Shown: positions 1-5,751, counted from the stretch's first letter. The stretch is 5,751 nt of DNA from an uncultured Frankineae bacterium (GCA_902805805.1 CADCUE010000027.1:1-5751), one strand, 5' to 3'. Notes: a model not told the origin generated them from the letters alone. Numbers and translations are program-made.

Positions 1-363
1 TACGCGCTCGGGTCCACGGCCCGCCTCGTCGAGACGGTCGGTCCCGCCTGGGCCCGCTGGATCCTGCTCACCGGCGACCTGCTCGACGCCGACACGGCGC
101 TGCGCATCGGCCTGGTGCACGAGGTCGTGGCGCCGGGCGCCGTGGAGGACCGCGCCTACGCGCTCGCCCGCACCCTCGCCTCGCGCGCCCGCGTCTCGCT
201 GACCGGCGGCAAGCTGCTCATCGCCAAGGCCGCGGTCGGGCAGCGCGACGAGGACGCCGAGGTCGTCGCGGCGTACGAGCAGTCGTGGGCCAGCGGTGAG
301 TACGCCGAGGGCGTCGCCGCCTTCCTCGCCAAGCGCGCCCCCGACTTCCGGGCTGCCCGGTGA
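1..363 (+). CDS. Enoyl-CoA hydratase/isomerase family protein, C-terminal part (5' truncated)
   Basis: The frame is open from base 1 and ends at TGA 361-363, giving 120 residues, roughly the last half of a crotonase-fold protein. Visible family traits are a segment starting GSTARLVETVG (residues 4-14), the LLTGDLLDADTALRIGLVHEV stretch (about 22-42; crotonases typically have LTG..I.A.EA...GLV..VV), and a C-terminal EGVAAFLAKRAPDF tail (103-116), which matches the EG..AFL.KR.P.F ending of the family. The family acts on acyl-CoA thioesters in the cytosol, hydrating or isomerising the 2,3 double bond in beta-oxidation and related routes. The oxyanion-hole glycines and catalytic glutamates lie mostly upstream of the window, so hydratase, isomerase or another crotonase activity cannot be told apart. 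The downstream gene starts within its stop codon (GTGA overlap), which suggests co-translation. Confidence in the family is high; substrate is unknown. Confidence 0.9.
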   Translation, partial: YALGSTARLVETVGPAWARWILLTGDLLDADTALRIGLVHEVVAPGAVEDRAYALARTLASRARVSLTGGKLLIAKAAVGQRDEDAEVVAAYEQSWASGEYAEGVAAFLAKRAPDFRAAR

Positions 364-1445
364 GCGAGCTGACCGTCGGGGTCGAGGAGGAGTACCACCT
401 GGTCGACGCCGAGACCTGGCAGCTCGCCGACGCGCCCGAGGTGGTCGCCGAGGCCGAGAAGCTGCTCGGCGACGTGGCGCGCGGTGAGATCTCGACCAGC
501 CAGCTCGAGGTGGCGAGCCCGGTCTGCACGTCGCTGGCCGAGGTGCGCGCCACGCTGCTGCGCATGCGCCGCGGCGCCGACGAGGCAGCCCGCGCCCACG
601 GCTGCCGGCTGCTGCCGGCCGCCACGCACCCGACCGCCACCTGGCGCGACCAGGAGCTGAGCGCCGACCCGCGCTACGTGGTGCTGTCCGAGCGCTTCGG
701 TCTCATCGCGCTCCAGCAGCTCATCACCGGCACGCACGTGCACGTCGGCGTGCCGGACCCCGACCTCGTCATCCCGGTGCTCGACCGGCTGCGCCCCGAC
801 CTGCCGGTGCTGCTCGCCATGACCGGCAGCTCGCCGTACTGGGAAGGCGCTGACACCCGGTGCTCGAGCTTTCGGACCCACTGGTTCGCGCACTTCCCGG
901 TGACCGGCATGCCCGAGGTGCTCGGCACCCGTGCTGAGTACGACGCGGTGGTCGCCGACCTGGTCGCCACCGGGGTCATCGGCGACGCCAGCCACCTGTA
1001 CTGGGACGCCCGCCCGTCCAACCGCTTCCCGACCATCGAGGTACGCGTCGGCGACGCCATGCCGCGGCTCGACGACGTGGTGCTGCACACCGGCCTGGTC
1101 CGCTCGCTCGTCCGCACCGCGATGGACGACGCCGTCGTCGGCCGACCACCCGTAGACCTGCGTCCCGAGCTCGCGAAGGCGGCGCGGTGGCGCGCCGCCC
1201 GCCACGGGCTCGACGACCGGCTCGTCGACCCGCGCGGCGCCGGCCTCGTGCCCGCGCACGACGTCGTGCGGGCGATGCTCGACCGGCTGCGCCCCGACCT
1301 CGAGGAGGCCGGCGAGTGGGACGAGGTGCACGCGCTGACCGAGGACCTGCTTGCCCGCGGCACCTCCGCCGCTCGGCAGCGCGCGGTGGGAGGCTCCGAC
1401 CTCACCGCGGTGACACGGTCGGTCTGCGACGAGCTGTTCGCCTAG
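360..1445 (+). CDS. ybdK: YbdK-family carboxylate-amine ligase (glutamate-cysteine ligase type 2-like)
   Basis: This 361-residue protein is close to the length of E. coli YbdK (about 372). Characteristic motifs are present in order: GVEEEYHLVD (7-16) at the N terminus, the GTHVHVGV segment (124-131), MTGSSPYWEG (154-163), and WDARPS followed by TIEVRVGDA (215-220 and 225-233). In the glutamine-synthetase-like fold of this family these acidic and His residues contribute to ATP and metal binding. The family is annotated as carboxylate-amine ligase with weak glutamate-cysteine ligase activity; in actinobacteria, which make mycothiol rather than glutathione, the true substrate is often unknown. 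The start is GTG 360-362, overlapping the upstream crotonase stop by 4 bases; there is no clear Shine-Dalgarno sequence, so translational coupling is likely. The stop TAG lies in a CTAG shared with the convergent gene. The fold assignment is strong; substrate and physiological role are inferred only. Confidence 0.93.
   Translation: MSELTVGVEEEYHLVDAETWQLADAPEVVAEAEKLLGDVARGEISTSQLEVASPVCTSLAEVRATLLRMRRGADEAARAHGCRLLPAATHPTATWRDQELSADPRYVVLSERFGLIALQQLITGTHVHVGVPDPDLVIPVLDRLRPDLPVLLAMTGSSPYWEGADTRCSSFRTHWFAHFPVTGMPEVLGTRAEYDAVVADLVATGVIGDASHLYWDARPSNRFPTIEVRVGDAMPRLDDVVLHTGLVRSLVRTAMDDAVVGRPPVDLRPELAKAARWRAARHGLDDRLVDPRGAGLVPAHDVVRAMLDRLRPDLEEAGEWDEVHALTEDLLARGTSAARQRAVGGSDLTAVTRSVCDELFA
1442..1445. 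other. Palindromic CTAG shared by two convergent stop codons
   Basis: The plus-strand YbdK-like gene ends with TAG at 1443-1445, and the minus-strand methyltransferase-like gene ends with TAG read from 1444 to 1442. The two coding regions therefore overlap tail to tail by 4 bases. No room is left for an intergenic terminator, so each transcript must end inside, or run antisense into, the opposite gene. Confidence 0.9.
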
Positions 1446-2269
1446 CGCCGGAACAGGTCCGGGGGCGGTCGCGGGGCGGACCGCGCCGTCGCATCGGTGA
1501 TCGCGGCTGCCCCGCCGGTGAAGGCCAGCAGGTCGTCGCCGTGGACGACGCGCGCCCGCCCGGCCGCCCGGGCCGTCGTCCGCAGCAGGGCGTCGACCGG
1601 CAGCGGCGCGACCGAGCCGGCGAGCACCAGGTTGGCGAAGCGCCGCCCGCGCAGCACCGACGGGTCGGCGAGCAGCACGACGTGGGGGAACGCGGCCTGC
1701 AGCGTCGCGACCTGCCCCTTGGCGAAGGCGAGCGGCTTGCCGTCGGCCACGTTGACGACGTAGGCGCCACCCGGCCGCAGCAGCCGCCGCACCTCGCCGA
1801 GCCACTCGAGCGTGGTGACGTGCACCGGCTGCACCGAGCTCTCGAAGACGTCCGCGACGACGAGGTCGCTCTCGCCCTGCCGCAGCGCCGGCAGCGTCGT
1901 GCGGGCGTCGCCGACGCGCAGGCGGAAGCCGGTCGTGCCGAAGCTGCGCCGCACCAGCTCGACGAGCGCCTCATCGGCCTCGACGACGAGCTGGCGCGAG
2001 CCCGGCCGCGTCGCGGCGACGTAGCGGGGCAGGGTGCAGCCGCCGCCGCCGAGGTGCACGGCCGTGAGCGGACCCTCGGGCAGCACGTCGACGACGTCGC
2101 CCATGAGCCGCACGTAGTCGAACTCGAGGTGCGTCGGGTCGGCGCGGTCGACGTAGGACTGGGCCACGCCGTCGACCGACAGCAGCCAGCCGTCCTCGGC
2201 GTCGAGGTCGCGCAGCAGCTCGGCCTCACCGAACGCGACCGGCCACCGCCCGGAGGCGGGGGCGGTCAC
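1442..2269 (-). CDS. Spermidine-synthase-like SAM-dependent methyltransferase-fold protein
   Basis: The 275-residue product has a Rossmann methyltransferase core: a glycine-rich loop HLGGGGCTLPRYV (72-84), an acidic strand end VVEADEALVELV (95-106), GDAR (120-123), DLVVADVF (135-142) and LLRPGGAYVVNVADG (163-177). The preceding HLEFDYVRLM (47-56) resembles the segment before motif I in spermidine-synthase-like proteins. Classical aminopropyltransferases carry GGGDGG and a D-x-x-D pair; here the glycine loop has no Asp and the second acidic position appears to be Glu143, so polyamine synthesis should not be assumed. A SAM or decarboxylated-SAM ligand is likely from the fold. The GTG start (2269-2267) overlaps the Nudix TGA by 4 bases; no Shine-Dalgarno sequence is visible, which implies coupled translation from the Nudix gene. 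The frame stays open upstream to an ATG at 2686, but that would run through the Nudix gene and adds no family sequence. The C-terminal tail (about 260-275) is Pro/Arg-rich and low in complexity. Confidence 0.85.
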   Translation of the reverse strand: MTAPASGRWPVAFGEAELLRDLDAEDGWLLSVDGVAQSYVDRADPTHLEFDYVRLMGDVVDVLPEGPLTAVHLGGGGCTLPRYVAATRPGSRQLVVEADEALVELVRRSFGTTGFRLRVGDARTTLPALRQGESDLVVADVFESSVQPVHVTTLEWLGEVRRLLRPGGAYVVNVADGKPLAFAKGQVATLQAAFPHVVLLADPSVLRGRRFANLVLAGSVAPLPVDALLRTTARAAGRARVVHGDDLLAFTGGAAAITDATARSAPRPPPDLFRR

Positions 2270-2712
2270 GGCAGCAGGCGCAGCAGCGCCGGCCAGGCCG
2301 CCGCGAAGGCGGGCAGCAGCGGCAGGCTCGGCACGTCGTCGACGGGCACCCAGCGCAGGGCGATGCTCTCCCGGTCGGGCACCACCGGCAGCCGCACGGG
2401 CACCGTCGCGACGATCGTCGTGTAGCTCCAGCTGCCGTGGTCGGCGACGTGCTCGGCGACCGGGACGACCTGCGCGACGTCGATGCCCGTCTCCTCGACC
2501 GTCTCGCGCTGCGCCGCCTCCAGGGCCGTCTCGGTCGACCCCCGCGCCCCGCCGGGCACGCCCCACGTGTCGCCGCCGTGGCTCCAGGCGGCGCGGTGCT
2601 GCATGAGGACGTACGGCGCCCCGTCCGTCACCGCCAGCAGCCCGGCGGCGCCGTAGCGCCCCCAGTGGCGGTGCCCCAGCGTGCACTCGGTCCAGCCGTC
2701 CCCGTCCCTCAC
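2266..2712 (-). CDS. Nudix hydrolase
   Basis: The 148-residue protein has a full-length Nudix box at residues 55-77: G55, five residues, E61, seven residues, then RETVEETGI (69-77), fitting G-x5-E-x7-R-E-U-x-E-E-x-G-U except that the first U position is Thr71. E70, E73 and E74 supply the expected divalent-metal site for hydrolysing a nucleoside diphosphate linked to some group X. The segment before the box (GAAGLLAVTDGAPYVLMQHR, 21-40; WGVPGG, 50-55) is the usual beta-sheet lead-in. The N-terminal C10/H14/H16 stretch, TECTLGHRHWGRYG (8-21), reads like a common actinobacterial subgroup. Nothing in the sequence fixes the substrate (oxidised dNTP, NDP-sugar, ADP-ribose or other). GTG 2712-2710 is the first possible start, because an in-frame TAG lies at 2724-2722. 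The gene is first in a two-gene minus-strand unit with the methyltransferase-like gene and diverges from the sensor gene. Confidence 0.93.
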   Translation of the reverse strand: MRDGDGWTECTLGHRHWGRYGAAGLLAVTDGAPYVLMQHRAAWSHGGDTWGVPGGARGSTETALEAAQRETVEETGIDVAQVVPVAEHVADHGSWSYTTIVATVPVRLPVVPDRESIALRWVPVDDVPSLPLLPAFAAAWPALLRLLP

Positions 2713-2724
2713 GGGTCCTGCCTA
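2713..2724 (-). promoter_or_regulatory. Possible -10 element or close Shine-Dalgarno before the Nudix gene
   Basis: On the minus strand the sequence TAGGCA (2724-2719) is followed by six bases and then the GTG start. It matches TANNNT except for the last base, and the spacing would give a leaderless message. The same stretch contains AGGA three bases before the GTG, which is closer than usual for a ribosome binding site. Which reading is right cannot be decided from sequence, and no convincing -35 is seen. Confidence 0.3.
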
Positions 2725-2759
2725 CCCGTTCGGGCCTCGGACGGCGATCCGGGGCCGGT

Positions 2760-2771
2760 TACGCTGCGTCC
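2760..2771 (+). promoter_or_regulatory. Putative -10 element (TACGCT) for a leaderless sensor-gene transcript
   Basis: TACGCT at 2760-2765 fits the actinobacterial TANNNT -10 consensus. It sits exactly six bases before GTG 2772, so transcription would be expected to begin at or next to the start codon. No Shine-Dalgarno sequence lies in the preceding 20 bases, which agrees with leaderless translation. A -35 is weak: TCGGAC at 2737-2742 is at 17-base spacing but is a poor match to TTGACA. Confidence 0.5.
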
Positions 2772-5375
2772 GTGGTCGACCTGCCTGCGCAGCGATCGGC
2801 GAGGGGACCCGACGACACGGCCGGCCCGCGCGTCGAGCAGCTCCCGGGCGCCGTCATCGCCGTCGACCTCGAGAGCCGCGTCGTCGCCTGGAGCGCCGGG
2901 GCGCAGGAGCTGTACGGCTGGACCGCCGAGGAGGCGGTCGGGCAGAACGTCCGCGAGCTCATCGGCCTGGTCCCCGAGCGCGCCGACGAGGTGAAGGCGG
3001 CCCTGCACGCAGGCCGGTCCTGGTCGGGCGAGTTCCGCACGCTCCGCAAGGACGGCACGCCGATGCTCGTCTGGGTCAGCAACGGCCCGGTCCGCGACGA
3101 CGCCGGTGACGTCGTCGGGGTCGTCGGCGTCTCGCTCGACATCACGTCCTACGCCTCCGCGCTCACCGCCCGCGCCGAGCAGCTGCAGGACGCCCGGGCC
3201 CGCGCGGAGCTGCTCGCCGACCGCAACGCGCGGCTCGTGCGCCTCAGCGAGGCCCTCGGGGCGGCGCTCGAGGACGACGCGATCGCCGCCGTCGTCGTGC
3301 GCCACGCGGTCGACGCGCTGCACGTCGACGCCGGCGGCGTCACCGTCATCGACCAGCGGGTGGTGGGAGGGAGCAAGGGCGGCCGCCTGCGGGTGCTCGC
3401 GTCGGTCGGCTACGAGCCCGAGGTCGTCGCGACGTACGAGTCGCTGCCGCTCGAGGCGGCGACCCCGCTGACCGACCTGCTGCGCGCGGGCGAGCCGGTG
3501 CGCACCGAGTCCCGCCAGGAGCTCGTCGACCGCTACCCCCACCTGCCGCACAGCTCGCTCAGCGAGTCGATCGCGTGCGTCCCGCTCGAGGTCGAGGGGC
3601 GCGTGCTCGGTGTCCTCGCGGTCTCGTCCGTCCGGCCGGCCGCCTTCGGCGACGACGACGTCGTCTTCCTGCTCACGCTGGCCCGCCAGGGCGCCCAGGC
3701 GATGGAGCGGGGGCGGCTGCTGGCCGCCGAGCGGGAGGCGCGGCGGCGCGTGACGTTCCTCGCGATGGCCAGCGCGCGGCTCGCCACGTCGCTCGACTTC
3801 CACCAGACCATCGACGCGGTCGCCGCCCTGGCCGTGCCGGCCGCGGGGGACTGGTGCTCGGTCCACCTGCTCGACGAGCACGGCGCGCCGCAGCTCGTCA
3901 CCGTCCACCACCGCGACCCCGAGCTGCAGGACCTGCTCACCGAGCTGTTCGTCCGCTACCCGCCCGACCCGGGGCGCGGCTCCGGCATCGGCCAGGCCGT
4001 CGGCGAGCAGCGCACCGTCCACCACTCGGCGTTCCCCGACGAGGTCGTCCGCGCCATCGCCCGCGACCCGTGGCACTACGACGCGCTCACCCGGCTCGGC
4101 CTCGGCAGCGCGCTGGTCGTGCCGCTGCAGGTGGTGGGGCGCACGATCGGCGTGCTGACGCTCACCAGCGAGCAGCAGCACCACTACACCGAGGCCGACG
4201 TCGAGCTCGTCGAGGACCTCGCGCGCCGCATGGCGACGGCCGTCGACAACGCCCTGCGCTACCGCCAGGAGCGCGAGACCGCGCTGACGCTGCAGCGCTC
4301 GCTGCTGCCGCGGGCGCTGCCCGAGCTGCCCGGCCTCACCGTCGCCCACCGGTACCGGCCGGGGACGGCGGGCGCCGAGGTCGGCGGCGACTGGTACGAC
4401 CTCGTGCCGCTGACGCGCGGCCGGGTCGGCCTGGTGATCGGCGACGTCATGGGCCGGGGCATCGCGGCGGCGGCCGTCATGGGGCAGCTGCGGGCGGCGG
4501 TGCGGGCCTGCGCGCTGGTCGAGGACAGCCCGTCGGCGGTCCTCGGGCTGGTCGACGCGGCGATGTCGTCGCTCGGGCAGACGTCGCTGACCACCTGCCT
4601 GTACGGCGTGCTCGACCCGGCGACGGCCACGCTGCGCCTCGCGAGCGCGGGCCACCTCCCCCCGCTCGTGGTGCACCGCGACGGCGGCGGGCAGTACGTC
4701 GAGCTCGAGCCCGGACCGCCGCTCGGCGTCGGCACGGCCCCGCCGTCCGAGACGGTCGTCCACCTGCCCGAGGGCGCGCTGCTGCTGCTGTTCACCGACG
4801 GGCTCGTGGAGGGCCGCGCGCAGCCCGTCGAGGAGGGCCTGCTCGCGCTGCGCAACGCCGTCGCCGAGCTCGGCGAGCTCGAGCCGTCGGGCGTCGAGCA
4901 GCTCTGCGACACGCTGCTGCGGGTCATGGGCCGCGACGGCCGGCCCGACGACGACAGCGCGATGCTCGCCGTCCTGACCGGCGGGGAGGAGCCGGCGGAC
5001 GCCGGCGCCCACCTGCACCTCGCCGGGCACCTGTCGGAGGTCGCGAGGGCGCGCCGCCTCGCGGTCGAGTGGGCCGAGCGCACCGGCTGCGACCCCGACG
5101 ACGCTGCGCTGCTCGTCACCGAGGTCGCCACCAACGCCCTGCGCCACGGCGGGCCGGGGGTCGACCTGTGGGTCCGCAGACCGGCGGCGGGCGGCCTGCG
5201 GGTCGAGCTCATCGACGGGCGCTCCGACGCGCTGCCGCAGGCGCGTCAGCCCGGCCCCGACGCCGAGGGCGGCCGCGGGCTGCTCATCGTCGGCGCCCTC
5301 GCCCGGGCCTGGGGCAGCGAGCGGCTGTCGGCCGGCAAGTGCGTCTGGTTCGAGCTGGACCCGCTCCCGGGCTGA
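2772..5375 (+). CDS. PAS-GAF-GAF-PP2C(SpoIIE)-HATPase sensor phosphatase/kinase of the RsbU/RsbW type
   Basis: This 867-residue cytosolic protein has no membrane segment or signal peptide. Domains in order: PAS (about 20-128, with LYGWTAEEAVGQ and a closing VGVSLDIT); a charged helical linker (about 128-160); GAF1 (about 155-312); a second helix (about 312-335); GAF2 (about 335-495); a signalling helix into TLQRSLLP (506-513); SpoIIE-type PP2C (about 520-738); RsbW-like HATPase (about 745-862). The phosphatase metal-site motifs look complete: GGDWYD (538-543), GDVMGRG (557-563), FTDGLVE (674-680) and DDDSAML (726-732). The ATPase N-box ELL-type helix is LVTEVATNALRHG (781-793, E784 and N788), with a G2-like GGRGLLIV (833-840); the G1 region IDGR (814-817) is degenerate, as is common in this subgroup. 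From family knowledge, the PP2C part dephosphorylates a STAS anti-anti-sigma factor and the RsbW-like part phosphorylates it or binds a sigma factor. No STAS or sigma gene is in the window. GTG 2772 is chosen for its -10 spacing and lack of upstream extension evidence. Ligands of the sensory domains are unknown. Confidence 0.93.
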   Translation: MVDLPAQRSARGPDDTAGPRVEQLPGAVIAVDLESRVVAWSAGAQELYGWTAEEAVGQNVRELIGLVPERADEVKAALHAGRSWSGEFRTLRKDGTPMLVWVSNGPVRDDAGDVVGVVGVSLDITSYASALTARAEQLQDARARAELLADRNARLVRLSEALGAALEDDAIAAVVVRHAVDALHVDAGGVTVIDQRVVGGSKGGRLRVLASVGYEPEVVATYESLPLEAATPLTDLLRAGEPVRTESRQELVDRYPHLPHSSLSESIACVPLEVEGRVLGVLAVSSVRPAAFGDDDVVFLLTLARQGAQAMERGRLLAAEREARRRVTFLAMASARLATSLDFHQTIDAVAALAVPAAGDWCSVHLLDEHGAPQLVTVHHRDPELQDLLTELFVRYPPDPGRGSGIGQAVGEQRTVHHSAFPDEVVRAIARDPWHYDALTRLGLGSALVVPLQVVGRTIGVLTLTSEQQHHYTEADVELVEDLARRMATAVDNALRYRQERETALTLQRSLLPRALPELPGLTVAHRYRPGTAGAEVGGDWYDLVPLTRGRVGLVIGDVMGRGIAAAAVMGQLRAAVRACALVEDSPSAVLGLVDAAMSSLGQTSLTTCLYGVLDPATATLRLASAGHLPPLVVHRDGGGQYVELEPGPPLGVGTAPPSETVVHLPEGALLLLFTDGLVEGRAQPVEEGLLALRNAVAELGELEPSGVEQLCDTLLRVMGRDGRPDDDSAMLAVLTGGEEPADAGAHLHLAGHLSEVARARRLAVEWAERTGCDPDDAALLVTEVATNALRHGGPGVDLWVRRPAAGGLRVELIDGRSDALPQARQPGPDAEGGRGLLIVGALARAWGSERLSAGKCVWFELDPLPG

Positions 5376-5497
5376 GGTCCGGCGCGCCGCACCGCTCCCC
5401 GACGGTCGCGGAGGCATGAGCACCGCGGGGCGGCGGAGGACGGCGGCCTGCGGAGGTGTGCGTCGCTGCTGTTCCGCCGCGCTGCTGTGCGGCTGCG
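5376..5497. other. Convergent intergenic gap, no clear terminator
   Basis: This 122-base stretch separates the sensor stop from the stop of the right-edge gene. It contains a loopless palindrome CGGCGCGCCG (5380-5389), a 9-base direct repeat CGCTGCTGT (5464-5472 and 5480-5488) and a 5-base-pair GC stem (5476-5480 with 5489-5493, 8-base loop). None has a U tract or a long stem. A rho-independent terminator is therefore not supported, though one of two convergent transcripts presumably ends here. Confidence 0.4.
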
Positions 5498-5746
5498 TCA
5501 GGCGAAGCCCGGCAGGAACTCCTCCAGCACCGGACGGACCTCGACCTCCGCCTCCAGCTGGCAGAGCACGCCCACCATGCCGAGCCACACCCGGTGGGTG
5601 AACAGGTGCTCCGCCGGCAGGTCCAGCTTCAGGGCGACGCCGAACTCGGGGTTGCGCGGGTCGTGAACGCGGGCGAACTCCCCGCGCAGCCACGCGCGGG
5701 TGAAGCAGAACCGCTCGTGCCGGGCCGGCACCGTGAACGGCGACAT
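5498..5746 (-). CDS. Small protein of unrecognised family, possibly 5' truncated at the window edge
   Basis: The minus-strand frame reads 82 residues from ATG 5746 to TGA 5500-5498. I do not recognise the family. Codon use is strongly actinobacterial, with G or C at the third position of nearly every codon, and the composition is balanced and protein-like (hydrophobic, acidic and aromatic residues mixed, e.g. FGVALKLDLP and VLEEFLPGF near the end) rather than Arg/Pro-rich like the shadow frames; this supports a real gene. No signal peptide, membrane segment or known motif is seen; there are two Cys (residues 14 and 62). Only five bases precede the ATG, they contain no stop, and the codon just upstream is TAC, so the ATG may be an internal Met of a longer protein. 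It converges on the sensor gene, so a shared operon is excluded. Confidence 0.65.
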   Translation of the reverse strand: MSPFTVPARHERFCFTRAWLRGEFARVHDPRNPEFGVALKLDLPAEHLFTHRVWLGMVGVLCQLEAEVEVRPVLEEFLPGFA

Positions 5747-5751
5747 GTAGT

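Noticed and set aside
156..1805. A 549-residue minus-strand open frame across the crotonase, ligase and part of the methyltransferase gene
   Set aside because: Low-complexity Arg/Gly/Ala/His composition, no motif, and it runs through two well-supported plus-strand genes; a GC-driven shadow.
2270..2686. Upstream extension of the methyltransferase-like gene to an ATG at 2686
   Set aside because: The extra 139 residues are a shadow of the Nudix gene on the same strand, while GTG 2269 gives a normal family N terminus and a GTGA overlap.
3575..5419. A 614-residue plus-strand frame within the sensor gene
   Set aside because: Almost entirely Arg/Ala/Gly/Pro, as expected for an out-of-frame reading of GC-rich coding sequence.
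5464..5488. Direct repeat CGCTGCTGT, two copies
   Set aside because: Only two short copies in GC-rich, CTG-rich sequence; no reason to call it an operator or attachment site.
5476..5493. A hairpin that might terminate the sensor or right-edge transcript
   Set aside because: Only five GC pairs around an 8-base loop and no T run; such stems are common by chance at this base composition.
5416..5601. A 61-residue plus-strand ORF with a Cys/Arg-rich start and GGAGG just before its ATG
   Set aside because: The GGAGG is only one base from the ATG, the second half is Pro/Arg-rich and lies antisense to the better-supported right-edge gene, and no homology is recognised. A short peptide ending earlier cannot be argued from sequence.
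2709..5693. A 994-residue open frame antisense to nearly the whole sensor gene and beyond
   Set aside because: Its translation is Arg/Gly/Ala/Asp/Val-rich with no recognisable domain, and it covers a frame that very GC-rich coding DNA keeps open by chance because stop codons are AT-rich. The plus-strand frame has five recognisable domains.

Overview
The window is very GC-rich, with G or C at nearly every third codon position. Four of its starts are GTG, two same-strand junctions are 4-base GTGA overlaps, and one start has a TANNNT -10 element immediately upstream. The gene content (YbdK-type carboxylate-amine ligase, SpoIIE/RsbW-type stress phosphatase) and these traits point to the chromosome of a high-GC actinobacterium. 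No genus can be named. No RNA gene, mobile element, CRISPR array or other sign of recent transfer is visible; it looks like ordinary, tightly packed core or near-core genome.

Layout. Bases 1-363 (+) are the 3' end of a crotonase-fold enoyl-CoA hydratase/isomerase, cut by the left edge. It overlaps by 4 bases a YbdK-family glutamate-cysteine-ligase-like gene (360-1445, +). That gene converges with a minus-strand pair: a spermidine-synthase-like Rossmann methyltransferase-fold protein (1442-2269, -) and, upstream of it, a Nudix hydrolase (2266-2712, -), themselves joined by a 4-base overlap. The convergent genes share a CTAG palindrome that supplies both TAG stops. A 59-base divergent region separates the Nudix gene from an 867-residue signalling protein (2772-5375, +) with the order PAS-GAF-GAF-PP2C(SpoIIE)-HATPase(RsbW). 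A 122-base convergent gap then leads to a small unrecognised minus-strand gene (5498-5746 or beyond) that reaches the right edge.

How the genes may work together. The two left genes look like a co-translated unit, although their chemistry (acyl-CoA metabolism; ATP-dependent carboxylate-amine ligation) is not obviously linked. The Nudix and methyltransferase-like genes form a second unit. The large sensor is the most informative gene: it carries an apparently intact PP2C phosphatase and an RsbW-like kinase domain behind three sensory domains. This implies control of an anti-sigma-factor antagonist (STAS protein) and so of an alternative sigma factor; neither partner lies in the window. I see no convincing undescribed system. 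The best points for a second look are the probable leaderless start of the sensor, the antagonistic enzyme pair within it, the non-canonical active site of the spermidine-synthase-like protein, and the unassigned gene at the right edge.
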